In this document: positions 1-8,513 of the stretch, piece after piece
How positions within the stretch are numbered: position 1 is the stretch's first letter
Layout: every line of letters starts with the position of its first letter
Assembly (NCBI GenBank): GCA_934203105.1
Contig: CAKPYQ010000001.1
Span: forward strand, 51,401 to 115,400
Length of the DNA: 64,000 nt
Direction of reading: 5' to 3'
Origin: an uncultured Alphaproteobacteria bacterium
Lineage (GTDB): Bacteria > Pseudomonadota > Alphaproteobacteria > CAAHEQ01 > UBA3637
The notes under the pieces: model-generated
Databases searched by the model: none
Seen by the model: the letters and a program-made list of their open reading frames with translations, nothing else
What the model was told of the DNA's origin: nothing
Made by a program: the position numbers and the translations under genes

Positions 1-89
1 ACTATTATAAACCTCCGTTTAAAAGTATTATTACGACATTCGGACACCTTTTATGGCGCCCTTTCAGCTAATAAGGATACAAATTTTTT

Positions 90-119
90 TTGACAAAATC
101 AACACTTTTTATATATACT
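90..119 (+). promoter_or_regulatory. Probable sigma70 promoter for the DsbD-like gene
   Basis: TTGACA at 90-95 and TATACT at 114-119 are separated by 18 bases. Transcription would begin within a few bases of the ATG at 128, and no Shine-Dalgarno sequence lies before it, so the mRNA may be leaderless. Confidence 0.5.
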
Positions 120-127
120 TGTTATAA

Positions 128-1561
128 ATGAGGTACTTTTTTTGTTTATTTTTATGTTTTGTGTTCTTTATTGGCGCTGCAAATTCGGCCGCCAACGCGA
201 CGCAAAGCGCTTTATTTAACAAAGGAAACCTGCTTGAACTGTTCAAAGGCAGCACCGATGGCAGCAGTGTCATATCGGGATCCGCCGGAGTCGGTGCTTG
301 GCAACAAACGCCGTATGGTAAGATTCGCTTACTTGCCAGCGACTCGGCGACCGACGATTTAAAAGATACTTTATTCGGTCTGCAAGTTGAAATCAATTCG
401 GGTGTAACGTTGTCCGCGCCGAAACTGGATTTAAAAAGTCAAACAAATGTAGCGAAACATAAATTTTTTCTGCCTGTATCCTTGCCATTGCAACCGGACA
501 AAGGATTAGTTTATACAAAAAACGTCACTTTTCCTTTTATTATATCGCTTCAAAAAAGCAACGAAGCTCTGCAAATAGCCGTCGATTTATCGATTGATTA
601 TTGCCAAAACGACGCTTGCACGCCGGATAATCAAACGATTTTATTGTCCATTCCCGCCGGCAAAAACTATTTCACGCCGTTTGGCGGCTTTGTTCGCAGA
701 GCCTTTGACTTTGTGCCGGCCGAATCTGATAAAGGGCAAATCAATGCCGGCCGACTTTCATACGATTCGATTTGGCTGGCAATTGACTTACCCGACACAA
801 TCAAAGATCCCGTTTTTTTATTGTTAGACAGTGCCACAAACAAAGCTATTCCCTATATCATTATTCGACAAGACATTCAAAACAATAAAGCGCTGTTTAT
901 CGTAAAATTAAAGCAAACAGATATCCAAAAAATAAGCATTTTTTTCAACGCCCGTATGCAAATGTATGCGCAAACGACACCTTTGATCCAAAAGCCGATC
1001 CCTTCTGATTTTTTCCAAAATAATACTAAATTCCCCTTTGGGCTGTGGTTTATTTTTCTGTTGATGTCGCCGACGCTGTGCCTGCTTTTCAAACAAGCGC
1101 CGCGCAACGAAATAATCGCAAAAACGCAAAGCCTTCAAAACATCGTTTGTATTATGGCGGGCGTTTTATGTGGCGTTATGATCAATCTTTGTTGGCCGTA
1201 TGCCGCTTTGTCACAAAGCCCGATTTGGTTAATTTTCGGTGCTTTATTATTTGCTTTTTTGTCCTTTGTTTCATACCCCGTCACATCGTTCGGATATGGA
1301 TTTTTAACGGCTATTTTGCCTTTGTTCGCGTTCTTTGAAGCCCATAACGTCACCGTCCCAACATCGTTTTTAGAATTGCTCAACTTTTATTGTATCTTGG
1401 CGGTTGTCTGTGCATTACCGTTTACGGTCTTTTTATTTAAACCGTTTTGGGCGGTTCGTTTAGGCAAAGCCTTATTGCACAAGAATCATTATTCTATGCG
1501 TTTTGCTTTTATATTGGACACATTTTTATTTTTATATTTATTGCTTATCCGATTTTTTTAA
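128..1561 (+). CDS. DsbD N-terminal-like membrane protein, degenerate
   Basis: A signal peptide (residues 1-24) precedes a periplasmic domain resembling the N-terminal domain of DsbD/ScsB thiol-disulfide interchange proteins, including the YCQNDAC segment near residue 158. About six hydrophobic segments follow from residue 305. The transmembrane domain of true DsbD has a MPC(V/L)xP motif and a Cys pair that carries electrons. Here the matching stretch reads LLMSPTLC, so the Pro-Cys pattern is lost, and no C-terminal thioredoxin domain is present. It may be a non-catalytic relative or an adaptor that only binds partners. The ATG at 128 is chosen because it gives a complete signal peptide. The 3' end overlaps rnhA tail to tail by 24 bases. 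Confidence 0.6.
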   Translation: MRYFFCLFLCFVFFIGAANSAANATQSALFNKGNLLELFKGSTDGSSVISGSAGVGAWQQTPYGKIRLLASDSATDDLKDTLFGLQVEINSGVTLSAPKLDLKSQTNVAKHKFFLPVSLPLQPDKGLVYTKNVTFPFIISLQKSNEALQIAVDLSIDYCQNDACTPDNQTILLSIPAGKNYFTPFGGFVRRAFDFVPAESDKGQINAGRLSYDSIWLAIDLPDTIKDPVFLLLDSATNKAIPYIIIRQDIQNNKALFIVKLKQTDIQKISIFFNARMQMYAQTTPLIQKPIPSDFFQNNTKFPFGLWFIFLLMSPTLCLLFKQAPRNEIIAKTQSLQNIVCIMAGVLCGVMINLCWPYAALSQSPIWLIFGALLFAFLSFVSYPVTSFGYGFLTAILPLFAFFEAHNVTVPTSFLELLNFYCILAVVCALPFTVFLFKPFWAVRLGKALLHKNHYSMRFAFILDTFLFLYLLLIRFF

Positions 1562-1993
1562 GTTCAGCGTTTCGATAAAGCCGCGCGCCAGTGCATCACA
1601 TCGTTCATTTTCCGGATGTCCCGCATGACCTTTTACCCATTGCCAACGCACCGTATGAGGGCGCGTCAAATCCGCCAACTGTTGCCACAATTCTTGGTTT
1701 GCCACCGGTTTTTTAGAGGCTGTCTTCCACCCCTTAGCAATCCAACCGGGCAGCCATTCCGTCATTCCTTTAACCACATATTGACTGTCAGTTGTTAACG
1801 TAATGTCGCACGGCTCTTTTAATATTTTCAACGCTTCGATCACGGCCGTCATTTCCATTTGATTATTGGTTGTCATTTCGGCACCGCCGGACAATTCACG
1901 CTCATTGCCCTTATAACGCAAAACAACGCCCCACCCGCCGACACCGGGGTTACCGCTGCACGCGCCGTCCGTAAAAATATCAACGTGCTTCAT
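1538..1993 (-). CDS. rnhA: Ribonuclease HI
   Basis: This enzyme cleaves the RNA strand of RNA-DNA hybrids, removing primers and R-loops in the cytoplasm. At 151 residues it has normal RNase HI length. The four catalytic acidic residues appear as D9 (FTDGAC), E47 (NNQMEM), D69 (TTDSQY) and D133 (RCDALA), with the catalytic-loop histidine at H123 (VKGHAG). A Shine-Dalgarno AAGGA lies just upstream of the ATG. It follows leuS on the same strand, but a hairpin terminator sits between them, so independent transcription is likely. Confidence 0.97.
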   Translation of the reverse strand: MKHVDIFTDGACSGNPGVGGWGVVLRYKGNERELSGGAEMTTNNQMEMTAVIEALKILKEPCDITLTTDSQYVVKGMTEWLPGWIAKGWKTASKKPVANQELWQQLADLTRPHTVRWQWVKGHAGHPENERCDALARGFIETLNLKKSDKQ

Positions 1994-2014
1994 TGCTTTT
2001 ATTCCTTAAAATAA

Positions 2015-2059
2015 AAAGCCCTGCCCCGTTTGTTTTTTTAAAAGCGGGACAGGGACTTT
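2015..2059 (-). terminator. Rho-independent terminator after leuS
   Basis: CCCTGCCCCG (2019-2028) pairs with CGGGACAGGG (2045-2054) with one wobble, extended by AAAG/CTTT. The A-run at 2013-2017 gives a short U-tract on the minus strand, downstream of leuS. Confidence 0.7.
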
Positions 2060-2065
2060 ACACCT

Positions 2066-4594
2066 TTATTTGACAACGATGTTTAATAACCGTTTTGGTA
2101 CATAAATTACTTTAACAATCTGCTTGCCGTCCACAAAGCCTTTGACATGAGATTCAGACGTGGCAATTTGCAAAACTTCGTCTTGCGTCGCGTCAACTGG
2201 AACTTTCACCGTAGCACGCTTTTTGCCCATAACTTGAACCACGATATCAGCTTCGTTTTCAACCAACACGTTTTCATCAAACGTCGGCCATTTTTCATAG
2301 GCCAAAGTATCATTATGCCCCAAACGTTGCCATAATTCTTCCATCATATGCGGTGCAATCGGCGACAACATCAAAACAAAGTTTTCCATAACGGTTTTGT
2401 TGACTTTATCCGCTTTGTAAATCGCGTTCGTCAATTCCATCAACTTGGCAATCGCCGTGTTATAGGACATATTTTCCATATCTGCCGTAACACTTTTAAC
2501 CGTCTTATGCATTAACTTATCCAATGCCTCATTGCCACCCGAAGCAACAATTTTTGCCGATATTTGGTCGTTGTCATCAATAAACATTCCCCAAACACGT
2601 TTCATAAAGCGATACGCACCGTTAATGCCTTCGTCCGTCCATGGCTTTTCGGCCGAAACAGGCCCCATAAACATTTCATACAAACGCAACGTATCCGCGC
2701 CAAATTCGCGGACAACATCATCAGGGTTGGCCACGTTATAACGTGACTTGGACATTTTTTCAACTTGCGTATTGACGCGAACATCGGATCCTTTAACATA
2801 CCATTCTTGACCGCGGCGCTCAACTTCGGACGAATGGTAATATTTACCGTTGTCGTCACGATAAGAATACGCCGTAATCATACCTTGGTTGAACAATTTT
2901 TGGAACGGTTCTTTTGTGGAAACCAATCCCGCATCAAACAAAACTTTGTGCCAAAAGCGCGCATATAACAAATGCAAAACAGCGTGTTCCGCACCACCGA
3001 TATAAGTATCTACCGGCATCCAATAATTTTCGGCTTCTTTGCTCCAAGCCTGTTCATCATTATGCGGATCGCAGTAACGCAAAAAGTACCAACTGGATCC
3101 GGCCCATTGCGGCATTGTGTTTGTTTCGCGCTTTGCCGGCTTTCCCGTTTCGGGATCAACCGTATTGACCCAATCGGTTGCTTTGGACAGAGGCGGCTCA
3201 CCGTCTGGTGACGGATTAAAGTCACGCATATCAGGCAAAACAACAGGCAAATCCTTGACAGGAACGGATTTAATTGTACCGTCTTCACAATGGATAATCG
3301 GGAACGGTTCGCCCCAATAACGTTGACGCGAAAACAACCAATCGCGCAGTTTATAATTGACCGTGCCTTTACCCAGGCCGCGTTCTTCCAACCATTCAGT
3401 CATTTTCTTTTTTGATTCGGCAACATGCAACCCGTTTAAAAATCCGGAATTCACCAAAGCGCCGTCACCTTCCCAAGCGGCTTTTGTCAAATCAAAATCT
3501 TTGGGGGCTTCGATCACCTCAATCACCGGCAAATCAAACTTTTTGGCAAAGTCCCAGTCGCGTTGATCGTGTGCCGGCACCGCCATAATTGCACCGTATC
3601 CGTAATCGCCCAAAACATAGTCCGCGATATAAACAGGAATCTTGCGCCCGTCAACCGGATTGATCGCATAAGCACCAGTAAAAGCGCCTGTTTTTTCTTT
3701 GGCTTCCGCCAAGCGATCCTGCGTTGATTTTTTGGATGCTTCTTCAACATATTTTTCAACTTCGGCACGTTGTGCGTCCGTCGTAATTTCTTTAACCAAA
3801 GCGTGCTCCGGCGCCAATACGCAGTAAGTGGCACCAAACAATGTATCCGGCCGCGTCGTATAAACCGTAAATTCGGCATTTGTACCGTCGACTTTGAATT
3901 TAACATCAGCGCCGGTTGATTTACCGATCCATTCGCGTTGCATAATTTTAACGCCTTCCGGCCAATCCAAATCGTCCAAATCGTTTAACAAACGTTCTGC
4001 ATAGGCTGTAATTTTCAACATCCATTGGCGCATCGGCTTTTTAATCACTTCGTCGCCCGTTTCGACATACTTACCGTCTTTGACTTCTTCATTAGCCAAC
4101 ACCGTCCCCATTTTCGGACACCAGTTGACCGGCATTTGAACTTCATAAGCCAAACCTTTATCAAACAACAGCTTAAAAATCCATTGTGTCCATTTATAAT
4201 AAGACGCATCAGAGGTTTTAATCAGCCGATCCCAATCATAAGAGAAACCGACATTTTTCATTTGTTGCGTGAAATAGTCACAGTTTTTAACCGTCACTTC
4301 GTGCGGGTGAATGCCTTTACGCGCCGCATAGCGTTCTGCGGGCAAGCCAAAACTGTCATATCCCATCGGGTGCAAAACATTAAACCCGTTCATTCGTTTA
4401 TAGCGCGCGATAATATCGGACGCGGTATAGCCTTCCACATGCCCGACGTGCAAACCGTCACCGGACGGATACGGGAACATATCCAAAACATAATATTTGG
4501 GTTTTGTTTTATCAATTTGGGCTTTAAAAGTTTTGTTATCTTCCCAAAACTTTTGCCACTTTTTTTCGATTTCCTGATGTTTATATTCAGCCAT
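2066..4594 (-). CDS. leuS: Leucyl-tRNA synthetase
   Basis: Class Ia aminoacyl-tRNA synthetase charging tRNA-Leu in the cytoplasm. With the start at 4594 it has 842 residues, normal for bacterial LeuRS. The HIGH-type motif is HVGH at residues 49-52 and the KMSKS motif is exact at 613-617. The CP1 editing domain lies between, and the anticodon-binding and C-terminal domains follow. An upstream in-frame ATG would add 21 residues, but the ATG at 4594 has AGGAG about 8 bases before it and gives the usual MAEYKHQEIEKKW start. It stands alone between a terminator and a divergent gene. Confidence 0.97.
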   Translation of the reverse strand: MAEYKHQEIEKKWQKFWEDNKTFKAQIDKTKPKYYVLDMFPYPSGDGLHVGHVEGYTASDIIARYKRMNGFNVLHPMGYDSFGLPAERYAARKGIHPHEVTVKNCDYFTQQMKNVGFSYDWDRLIKTSDASYYKWTQWIFKLLFDKGLAYEVQMPVNWCPKMGTVLANEEVKDGKYVETGDEVIKKPMRQWMLKITAYAERLLNDLDDLDWPEGVKIMQREWIGKSTGADVKFKVDGTNAEFTVYTTRPDTLFGATYCVLAPEHALVKEITTDAQRAEVEKYVEEASKKSTQDRLAEAKEKTGAFTGAYAINPVDGRKIPVYIADYVLGDYGYGAIMAVPAHDQRDWDFAKKFDLPVIEVIEAPKDFDLTKAAWEGDGALVNSGFLNGLHVAESKKKMTEWLEERGLGKGTVNYKLRDWLFSRQRYWGEPFPIIHCEDGTIKSVPVKDLPVVLPDMRDFNPSPDGEPPLSKATDWVNTVDPETGKPAKRETNTMPQWAGSSWYFLRYCDPHNDEQAWSKEAENYWMPVDTYIGGAEHAVLHLLYARFWHKVLFDAGLVSTKEPFQKLFNQGMITAYSYRDDNGKYYHSSEVERRGQEWYVKGSDVRVNTQVEKMSKSRYNVANPDDVVREFGADTLRLYEMFMGPVSAEKPWTDEGINGAYRFMKRVWGMFIDDNDQISAKIVASGGNEALDKLMHKTVKSVTADMENMSYNTAIAKLMELTNAIYKADKVNKTVMENFVLMLSPIAPHMMEELWQRLGHNDTLAYEKWPTFDENVLVENEADIVVQVMGKKRATVKVPVDATQDEVLQIATSESHVKGFVDGKQIVKVIYVPKRLLNIVVK

Positions 4595-4698
4595 TTTATT
4601 AACTCCTAGACAATATAGAATATACAAGACGCTAACACAATTTTTACTAAATTGCAAGAGTAGTTTTTGTTATTTTAAAAAACAGCGAAATAAAACGC

Positions 4699-4727
4699 TT
4701 GCATTAACACTAAAAGGAGATTATAAT
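4699..4727 (+). promoter_or_regulatory. Probable sigma70 promoter for the pilin-headed protein
   Basis: TTGCAT (4699-4704), a 17-base spacer and TATAAT (4722-4727). The -10 overlaps the region after an AAGGAG at 4714-4719. If this promoter is used, the RNA begins near 4734 and the leader-peptide start at 4727 would not be transcribed. Confidence 0.45.
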
Positions 4728-4768
4728 TGACTATGTTATTTTATATTTATAGGGATGTATCAAAATGA
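4727..4768 (+). CDS. Possible 13-codon leader peptide coupled to the pilin-headed gene
   Basis: AAGGAG at 4714-4719 lies 7 bases before TTG at 4727. That start opens a 13-codon frame (MTMLFYIYRDVSK) whose TGA stop overlaps the ATG of the next gene at 4765 as ATGA. The same AAAAGGAGAT box precedes the starts at 6862 and 30802, so it is probably a real ribosome site. An ATG at 4733 in the same frame is an alternative. No protein evidence; the overlap suggests translational coupling. Confidence 0.25.
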   Translation: MTMLFYIYRDVSK

Positions 4769-6768
4769 AACCATTTTTTCAAATCGGTCGAAGTATGATC
4801 GAAATGCTGGCGGTATTGGCAATTATCGGCGTGCTGTCAATTGCGGGGATTTTGGGCTATAAATTGGCTTTAAACAGCTTCATCGCAAACGACATTCTAA
4901 ACGACGTCCGTTTGGCTGCGGCGACTGTACTGCACCAAGACCAACGAAAAATTGAAAATCAAAAATTGATTGATATATCCGAATTTCATCAAACTATTAA
5001 ATTTGATATGGAAGCATTTCAAGACGATTGGGAAATATTTTCCATTCGTGTTTACGATGTGCCAAAGGGCGTTTGTCGATCCGTTTTGCGCAAAATCACC
5101 GATGAATATAAAATCCGTGTCGGAGAAGAAGGCCCGATTTACATCGATGACATTTCAATATGTGATCAAGAATTAAATGAAATGTTGTTTTATTTCGGAG
5201 ATGCGGGCTATATTTGCTCGACCCCTTGCGAAGACGGTGAAATCGGTTGTTGCAACGGCTGCAAATGTGACGACGGTGCCGATTGCGTATCCGACGAAGT
5301 TTCCGGCGAACAAATGTGTTGCCCGTCCGAACAAATGGCGTGCAACGGACGTTGTTACACCGCTTGCGGACAAGGAATGCAGTTTGATCCGACCACTTGC
5401 ACATGCGTTTGCGGCACCGACAGCAGTGGCCGCCCGCTGTTCCAAGATGCCGACGGCAAATGCACACGTTGTCCCGACATCGGTGGCGCGATGCAACTGC
5501 TTTTGAAGAACGGAACTTGTGAATGCGAAAAACCCGGTTATGTTTATATTGAATCGGCTGGTGAATGCCAAAAGATCAGCTGTGACCCGCAAGAAGGTGC
5601 CGGCGGATACAAATGTACCATTAACGGCATTTTATGTGGCGTCGGCTGTGACGAAAACGCCAAAAGTTGCAACGGCATTTGTTGGCCAAACGGTTGTCCG
5701 GACAAAACTACGTTTAACAGAATGCCCAATGCACACAGGGGTTTCGGGCAAGAATTCCATTGTCAAAAAAACAAAAATGACAGTTGCTATTACGACTATG
5801 ATATAGGCGAATGGTCCGTCAACAAATATTTGGGCAAAGAAAGAACCGATTTTCGTTGTTGTCAAGCCGACAGCAATTGCAACTGCCAAAGCGGGCTTTG
5901 CGATCAAAGCTATTGCGCTGCAAGATGGCCGGGAAAAGCAAACTATGAAGTCATTTATTATAATGAAGGTCGCGGCGGTTGCTATTTTGCCCAAGAGCAC
6001 GTTTTCTGCTACCCGACCGAAAGTAATTTAAATGGAAATTGGCATTGCTTTATCACCAGCGGATTAAAAACAGGCGAACAAAAAACATGTGATACAACTT
6101 GTTCGGCGGCCGATATGCCGTCATGCAATGCAAAATGCGATCCGGATGCGCTTTGCAATGTTTATAACATGGGTATGCACGCAGACAGCAATGGTTATTG
6201 TTGCACCACGATCAACGGACGAAACATCTGCGCCAAAGGAACGTATTTTTACGTCAAGACATCGGATTTAAAATACAATCGTTGTGGCGTGGATTGTTCG
6301 GCCGACGGCACATGTGAATTGGGCGATTGTTCCGGACAATGCCCAAGCGGCGAATATACCGAACTGAACAATGTTTACGGTTGTGCTCATGGCAGAATCG
6401 GTTGTTACTATAACGGCAATTATATGGCCGGCAGAGAAGGCTTTTCATATGATTGCACTGTTGATAAAACAACGCCTTGCGGTTCCAAATGCGACATCGA
6501 TGGCAATTTGTGTGAAATCGTAAAAGATTTGGCTTGCGCACCGGACTTTATCGGCGCTTGCACAGACGCAAACGGCAATACGGTCGATTGCAAAAAGTGC
6601 CAAGACACCAAGGGCAACGAAGTTGTTTGCAAACAATGTGTAGCAGATCAACCGGTTACAAAAGAATGTATTTGTCCGGCTCATACCGAAACGGCCGAAG
6701 GACAGCTTTGCTGTTTAAAAACGCACCAATTGGTCAATGGCGGATGTAATTTGTTAAGCGGATCTTAA
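4765..6768 (+). CDS. Cysteine-rich surface protein with type IV pilin-like N terminus
   Basis: This 667-residue protein opens with an 8-residue leader and then GRSMIEMLAVLAIIG. Taking G8 as -1, the glutamate E13 falls at +5, the hallmark of type IV pilins and pseudopilins cut by a prepilin peptidase, but +1 is Arg rather than the usual Phe or Met. The hydrophobic helix runs to about residue 35. A pilin-like globular part follows, with a DVPKGVC segment also seen in the protein at 30802 (DVPSAVC). From about residue 150 the rest is very rich in Cys-Gly-Asp-Asn, probably disulfide-bonded and outside the cell. An adhesin or minor-pilin role is inferred. It is divergent from leuS and followed by a cysteine-rich lipoprotein gene. 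Confidence 0.7.
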   Translation: MKPFFQIGRSMIEMLAVLAIIGVLSIAGILGYKLALNSFIANDILNDVRLAAATVLHQDQRKIENQKLIDISEFHQTIKFDMEAFQDDWEIFSIRVYDVPKGVCRSVLRKITDEYKIRVGEEGPIYIDDISICDQELNEMLFYFGDAGYICSTPCEDGEIGCCNGCKCDDGADCVSDEVSGEQMCCPSEQMACNGRCYTACGQGMQFDPTTCTCVCGTDSSGRPLFQDADGKCTRCPDIGGAMQLLLKNGTCECEKPGYVYIESAGECQKISCDPQEGAGGYKCTINGILCGVGCDENAKSCNGICWPNGCPDKTTFNRMPNAHRGFGQEFHCQKNKNDSCYYDYDIGEWSVNKYLGKERTDFRCCQADSNCNCQSGLCDQSYCAARWPGKANYEVIYYNEGRGGCYFAQEHVFCYPTESNLNGNWHCFITSGLKTGEQKTCDTTCSAADMPSCNAKCDPDALCNVYNMGMHADSNGYCCTTINGRNICAKGTYFYVKTSDLKYNRCGVDCSADGTCELGDCSGQCPSGEYTELNNVYGCAHGRIGCYYNGNYMAGREGFSYDCTVDKTTPCGSKCDIDGNLCEIVKDLACAPDFIGACTDANGNTVDCKKCQDTKGNEVVCKQCVADQPVTKECICPAHTETAEGQLCCLKTHQLVNGGCNLLSGS

Positions 6769-6861
6769 TTTATTGTATTGAACCGTCTTTATATTTACCT
6801 TTTATTAACAAAAGCCACGCTATATTAAAGACAAGCGTAAATTATTAAAAGGAGATTCGAT

Positions 6862-7932
6862 ATGAAACGGACGCGCAATATTGCTTTTGTTTTGTCCACC
6901 GTGGCGGCAGTCAGCTTGATTGCGGCATGCCAAAGCGCAAAAGAAGAACAACCGCTGCAAAATGCGGCTTGTCCGGAAGGCTTTGTTGAAACGACTAATA
7001 TCGGCATGGGTGATGAAATTATTTGCTGTCCGTACGGAACAACCGGCCAAGACGGTTATTGCGTTGATACACCGATGGATTATCAACCTGCCCCGTCCGA
7101 ATATCCGCAAACAGATACGATCGTTGATACGGGCTTTGCCCCGCAACCCGATCAATCCGAAACGCAAGCTCCATCAGAAGAACAAACAAAACCAACTGAA
7201 CCGGCTGAATTTGATGCTCGAACAACGCCTGCAGAGCCGGCCGAATCAGCTTCTGCACCGGCACAAGTTACGCAAGTTGCCGGCGAATTCGTTTATTTAA
7301 CCGCCCCGAACGGCAAAGGAAGCGCTTATTGCCAAAAAAGAGCCAATTCTTTGGCGTGGAACGGCATTCAATACAAATGTTGCGGATACGGATTAACGTC
7401 AACCGTCGTTCCGTCTCGTGATGATTCGATTTGCTGTCCGGTCGGTTCTACTTCGGCACGTTGGGTTGGAACAGCCGGCTTTGATTATCAATGTTGTCCG
7501 GTCGGAACGGTTGAAACCCAAAATGAAGGTTCGGGCGATAAATACATTTGTTGCCAAAAAGGTATGGTCGGCAAAGACGGCGTATGTCGCACCAAAACCG
7601 AATTGCAAAAAGAAGGCAAAGTTTTAATGACCGCAATCGGCAATAAAGGCCAAGCCTATTGTCCGCAAAACGCAAACTCTTTAGCGTGGAATGCGGTTGA
7701 ATTTCAATGTTGCGGCAAAGGAATGAAAGCGGCGTTGATTCCATCACGCGGCGATTCGATTTGCTGTCCGGAAAGCTCCGACGAAGCACGTTGGGTCGGA
7801 CAAAAGTGGAATGATTTCGAATGCTGTCCGGCCGGTACAGTCGAAACAAAGAATGAAGGCGAAGGCGGCAAATATATTTGCTGTCCAAAGGCAAGCAGAG
7901 CTTTGAACGGGGAATGTTTAAGCGTTCAATAA
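6862..7932 (+). CDS. Cysteine-rich repeat lipoprotein
   Basis: A lipoprotein signal ends in the lipobox LIAAC (Cys about residue 23). A Pro/Glu/Thr-rich linker spans about 70-135. Two homologous cysteine-rich repeats of about 110 residues follow (about 143-250 and 252-356), each with the order AYC, NSLAWN, CCG, PSR-DSICC, ARWVG, ECC/QCC, GTVET-NEG and YICC. A partial unit (CPEGFVETTNIG, EIICCPYG) sits at the N terminus. AAAAGGAGAT precedes the ATG. No known family recognised. Closeness to the pilin-headed protein and the shared Cys-Cys style suggest a surface-exposed partner; that is inference. Confidence 0.65.
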   Translation: MKRTRNIAFVLSTVAAVSLIAACQSAKEEQPLQNAACPEGFVETTNIGMGDEIICCPYGTTGQDGYCVDTPMDYQPAPSEYPQTDTIVDTGFAPQPDQSETQAPSEEQTKPTEPAEFDARTTPAEPAESASAPAQVTQVAGEFVYLTAPNGKGSAYCQKRANSLAWNGIQYKCCGYGLTSTVVPSRDDSICCPVGSTSARWVGTAGFDYQCCPVGTVETQNEGSGDKYICCQKGMVGKDGVCRTKTELQKEGKVLMTAIGNKGQAYCPQNANSLAWNAVEFQCCGKGMKAALIPSRGDSICCPESSDEARWVGQKWNDFECCPAGTVETKNEGEGGKYICCPKASRALNGECLSVQ

Positions 7933-7972
7933 ACGGCTCTTGCGCCTGAAAAGCCCACAAGTTGGGGGAGGA

Positions 7973-8006
7973 AAGCACCGATGACTGATCATCATTGGTG
8001 CTTTTC
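7973..8006 (+). terminator. Terminator after the cysteine-rich lipoprotein gene
   Basis: AAGCACCGATGA (7973-7984) pairs with TCATTGGTGCTT (7992-8003) with one wobble and a 7-base loop, followed by a short T-run. A weaker hairpin lies at 8019-8036 before TTATTT. Nothing coding is seen in 7933-8130. Confidence 0.6.
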
Positions 8007-8130
8007 ATAATATAGATTAACCGCAAGCTTGAGGTTTTATTTACGCTATGAATGCAAGGCAATATGCGGCAAAAAACAAACCTTGTTTTAATAATAAAGT
8101 ACCGATCAGGGAAAAATTTTAAAAAAGCAC

Positions 8131-8159
8131 TTGACACGTTAAATTTAATGATATATAAT
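8131..8159 (+). promoter_or_regulatory. Consensus sigma70 promoter of the initiator tRNA
   Basis: TTGACA (8131-8136), exactly 17 bases, TATAAT (8154-8159): a perfect match at both hexamers and the spacing. The tRNA starts at 8188. Confidence 0.9.
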
Positions 8160-8187
8160 TCTGCTATCTTTCACGGAAAGATCCCAT

Positions 8188-8265
<78 letters not shown>

Positions 8266-8274
8266 ATAAAGATA

Positions 8275-8302
8275 AGAGGAAGTTTTGCTTCCTCTTTTTT
8301 TA
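8275..8302 (+). terminator. Terminator of the initiator tRNA
   Basis: AGAGGAAG (8275-8282) and CTTCCTCT (8288-8295) form a perfect 8-bp stem with a TTTTG loop, followed by a run of T. Confidence 0.9.
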
Positions 8303-8319
8303 ACATTTAAATACATGGA

Positions 8320-8424
8320 ATGCGATTATATTTAGATGAACTAAATCCAACAGCAGGAAAACACAAAGATTTATTACTTCCAGAGTGCGGAGTATTTTGT
8401 GAATTGGAAAAAGTATATTTTTAG
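8320..8424 (+). other. Short open frame, possible gene remnant
   Basis: In the 8303-8513 gap a 34-codon frame begins at ATG 8320 (MRLYLDELNPTAG...) and ends at TAG 8422-8424. It reads like ordinary protein sequence but has no clear ribosome site and no family I recognise. It may be a scrap left where the defence island joins the tRNA region. Nothing else is seen in this gap. Confidence 0.2.
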
Positions 8425-8513
8425 TACCAGGCTTGAAGACATAATTCTAATATATACTGATCTCTATGAGGTTATTTTTTCCTACAATATGTTAATAACG
8501 GTTATTAAAATCA

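Noticed and set aside
7448..8137. 229-codon minus-strand frame over the lipoprotein gene
   Set aside because: It lies antisense to the second Cys-rich repeat and runs through a terminator; composition is not protein-like.
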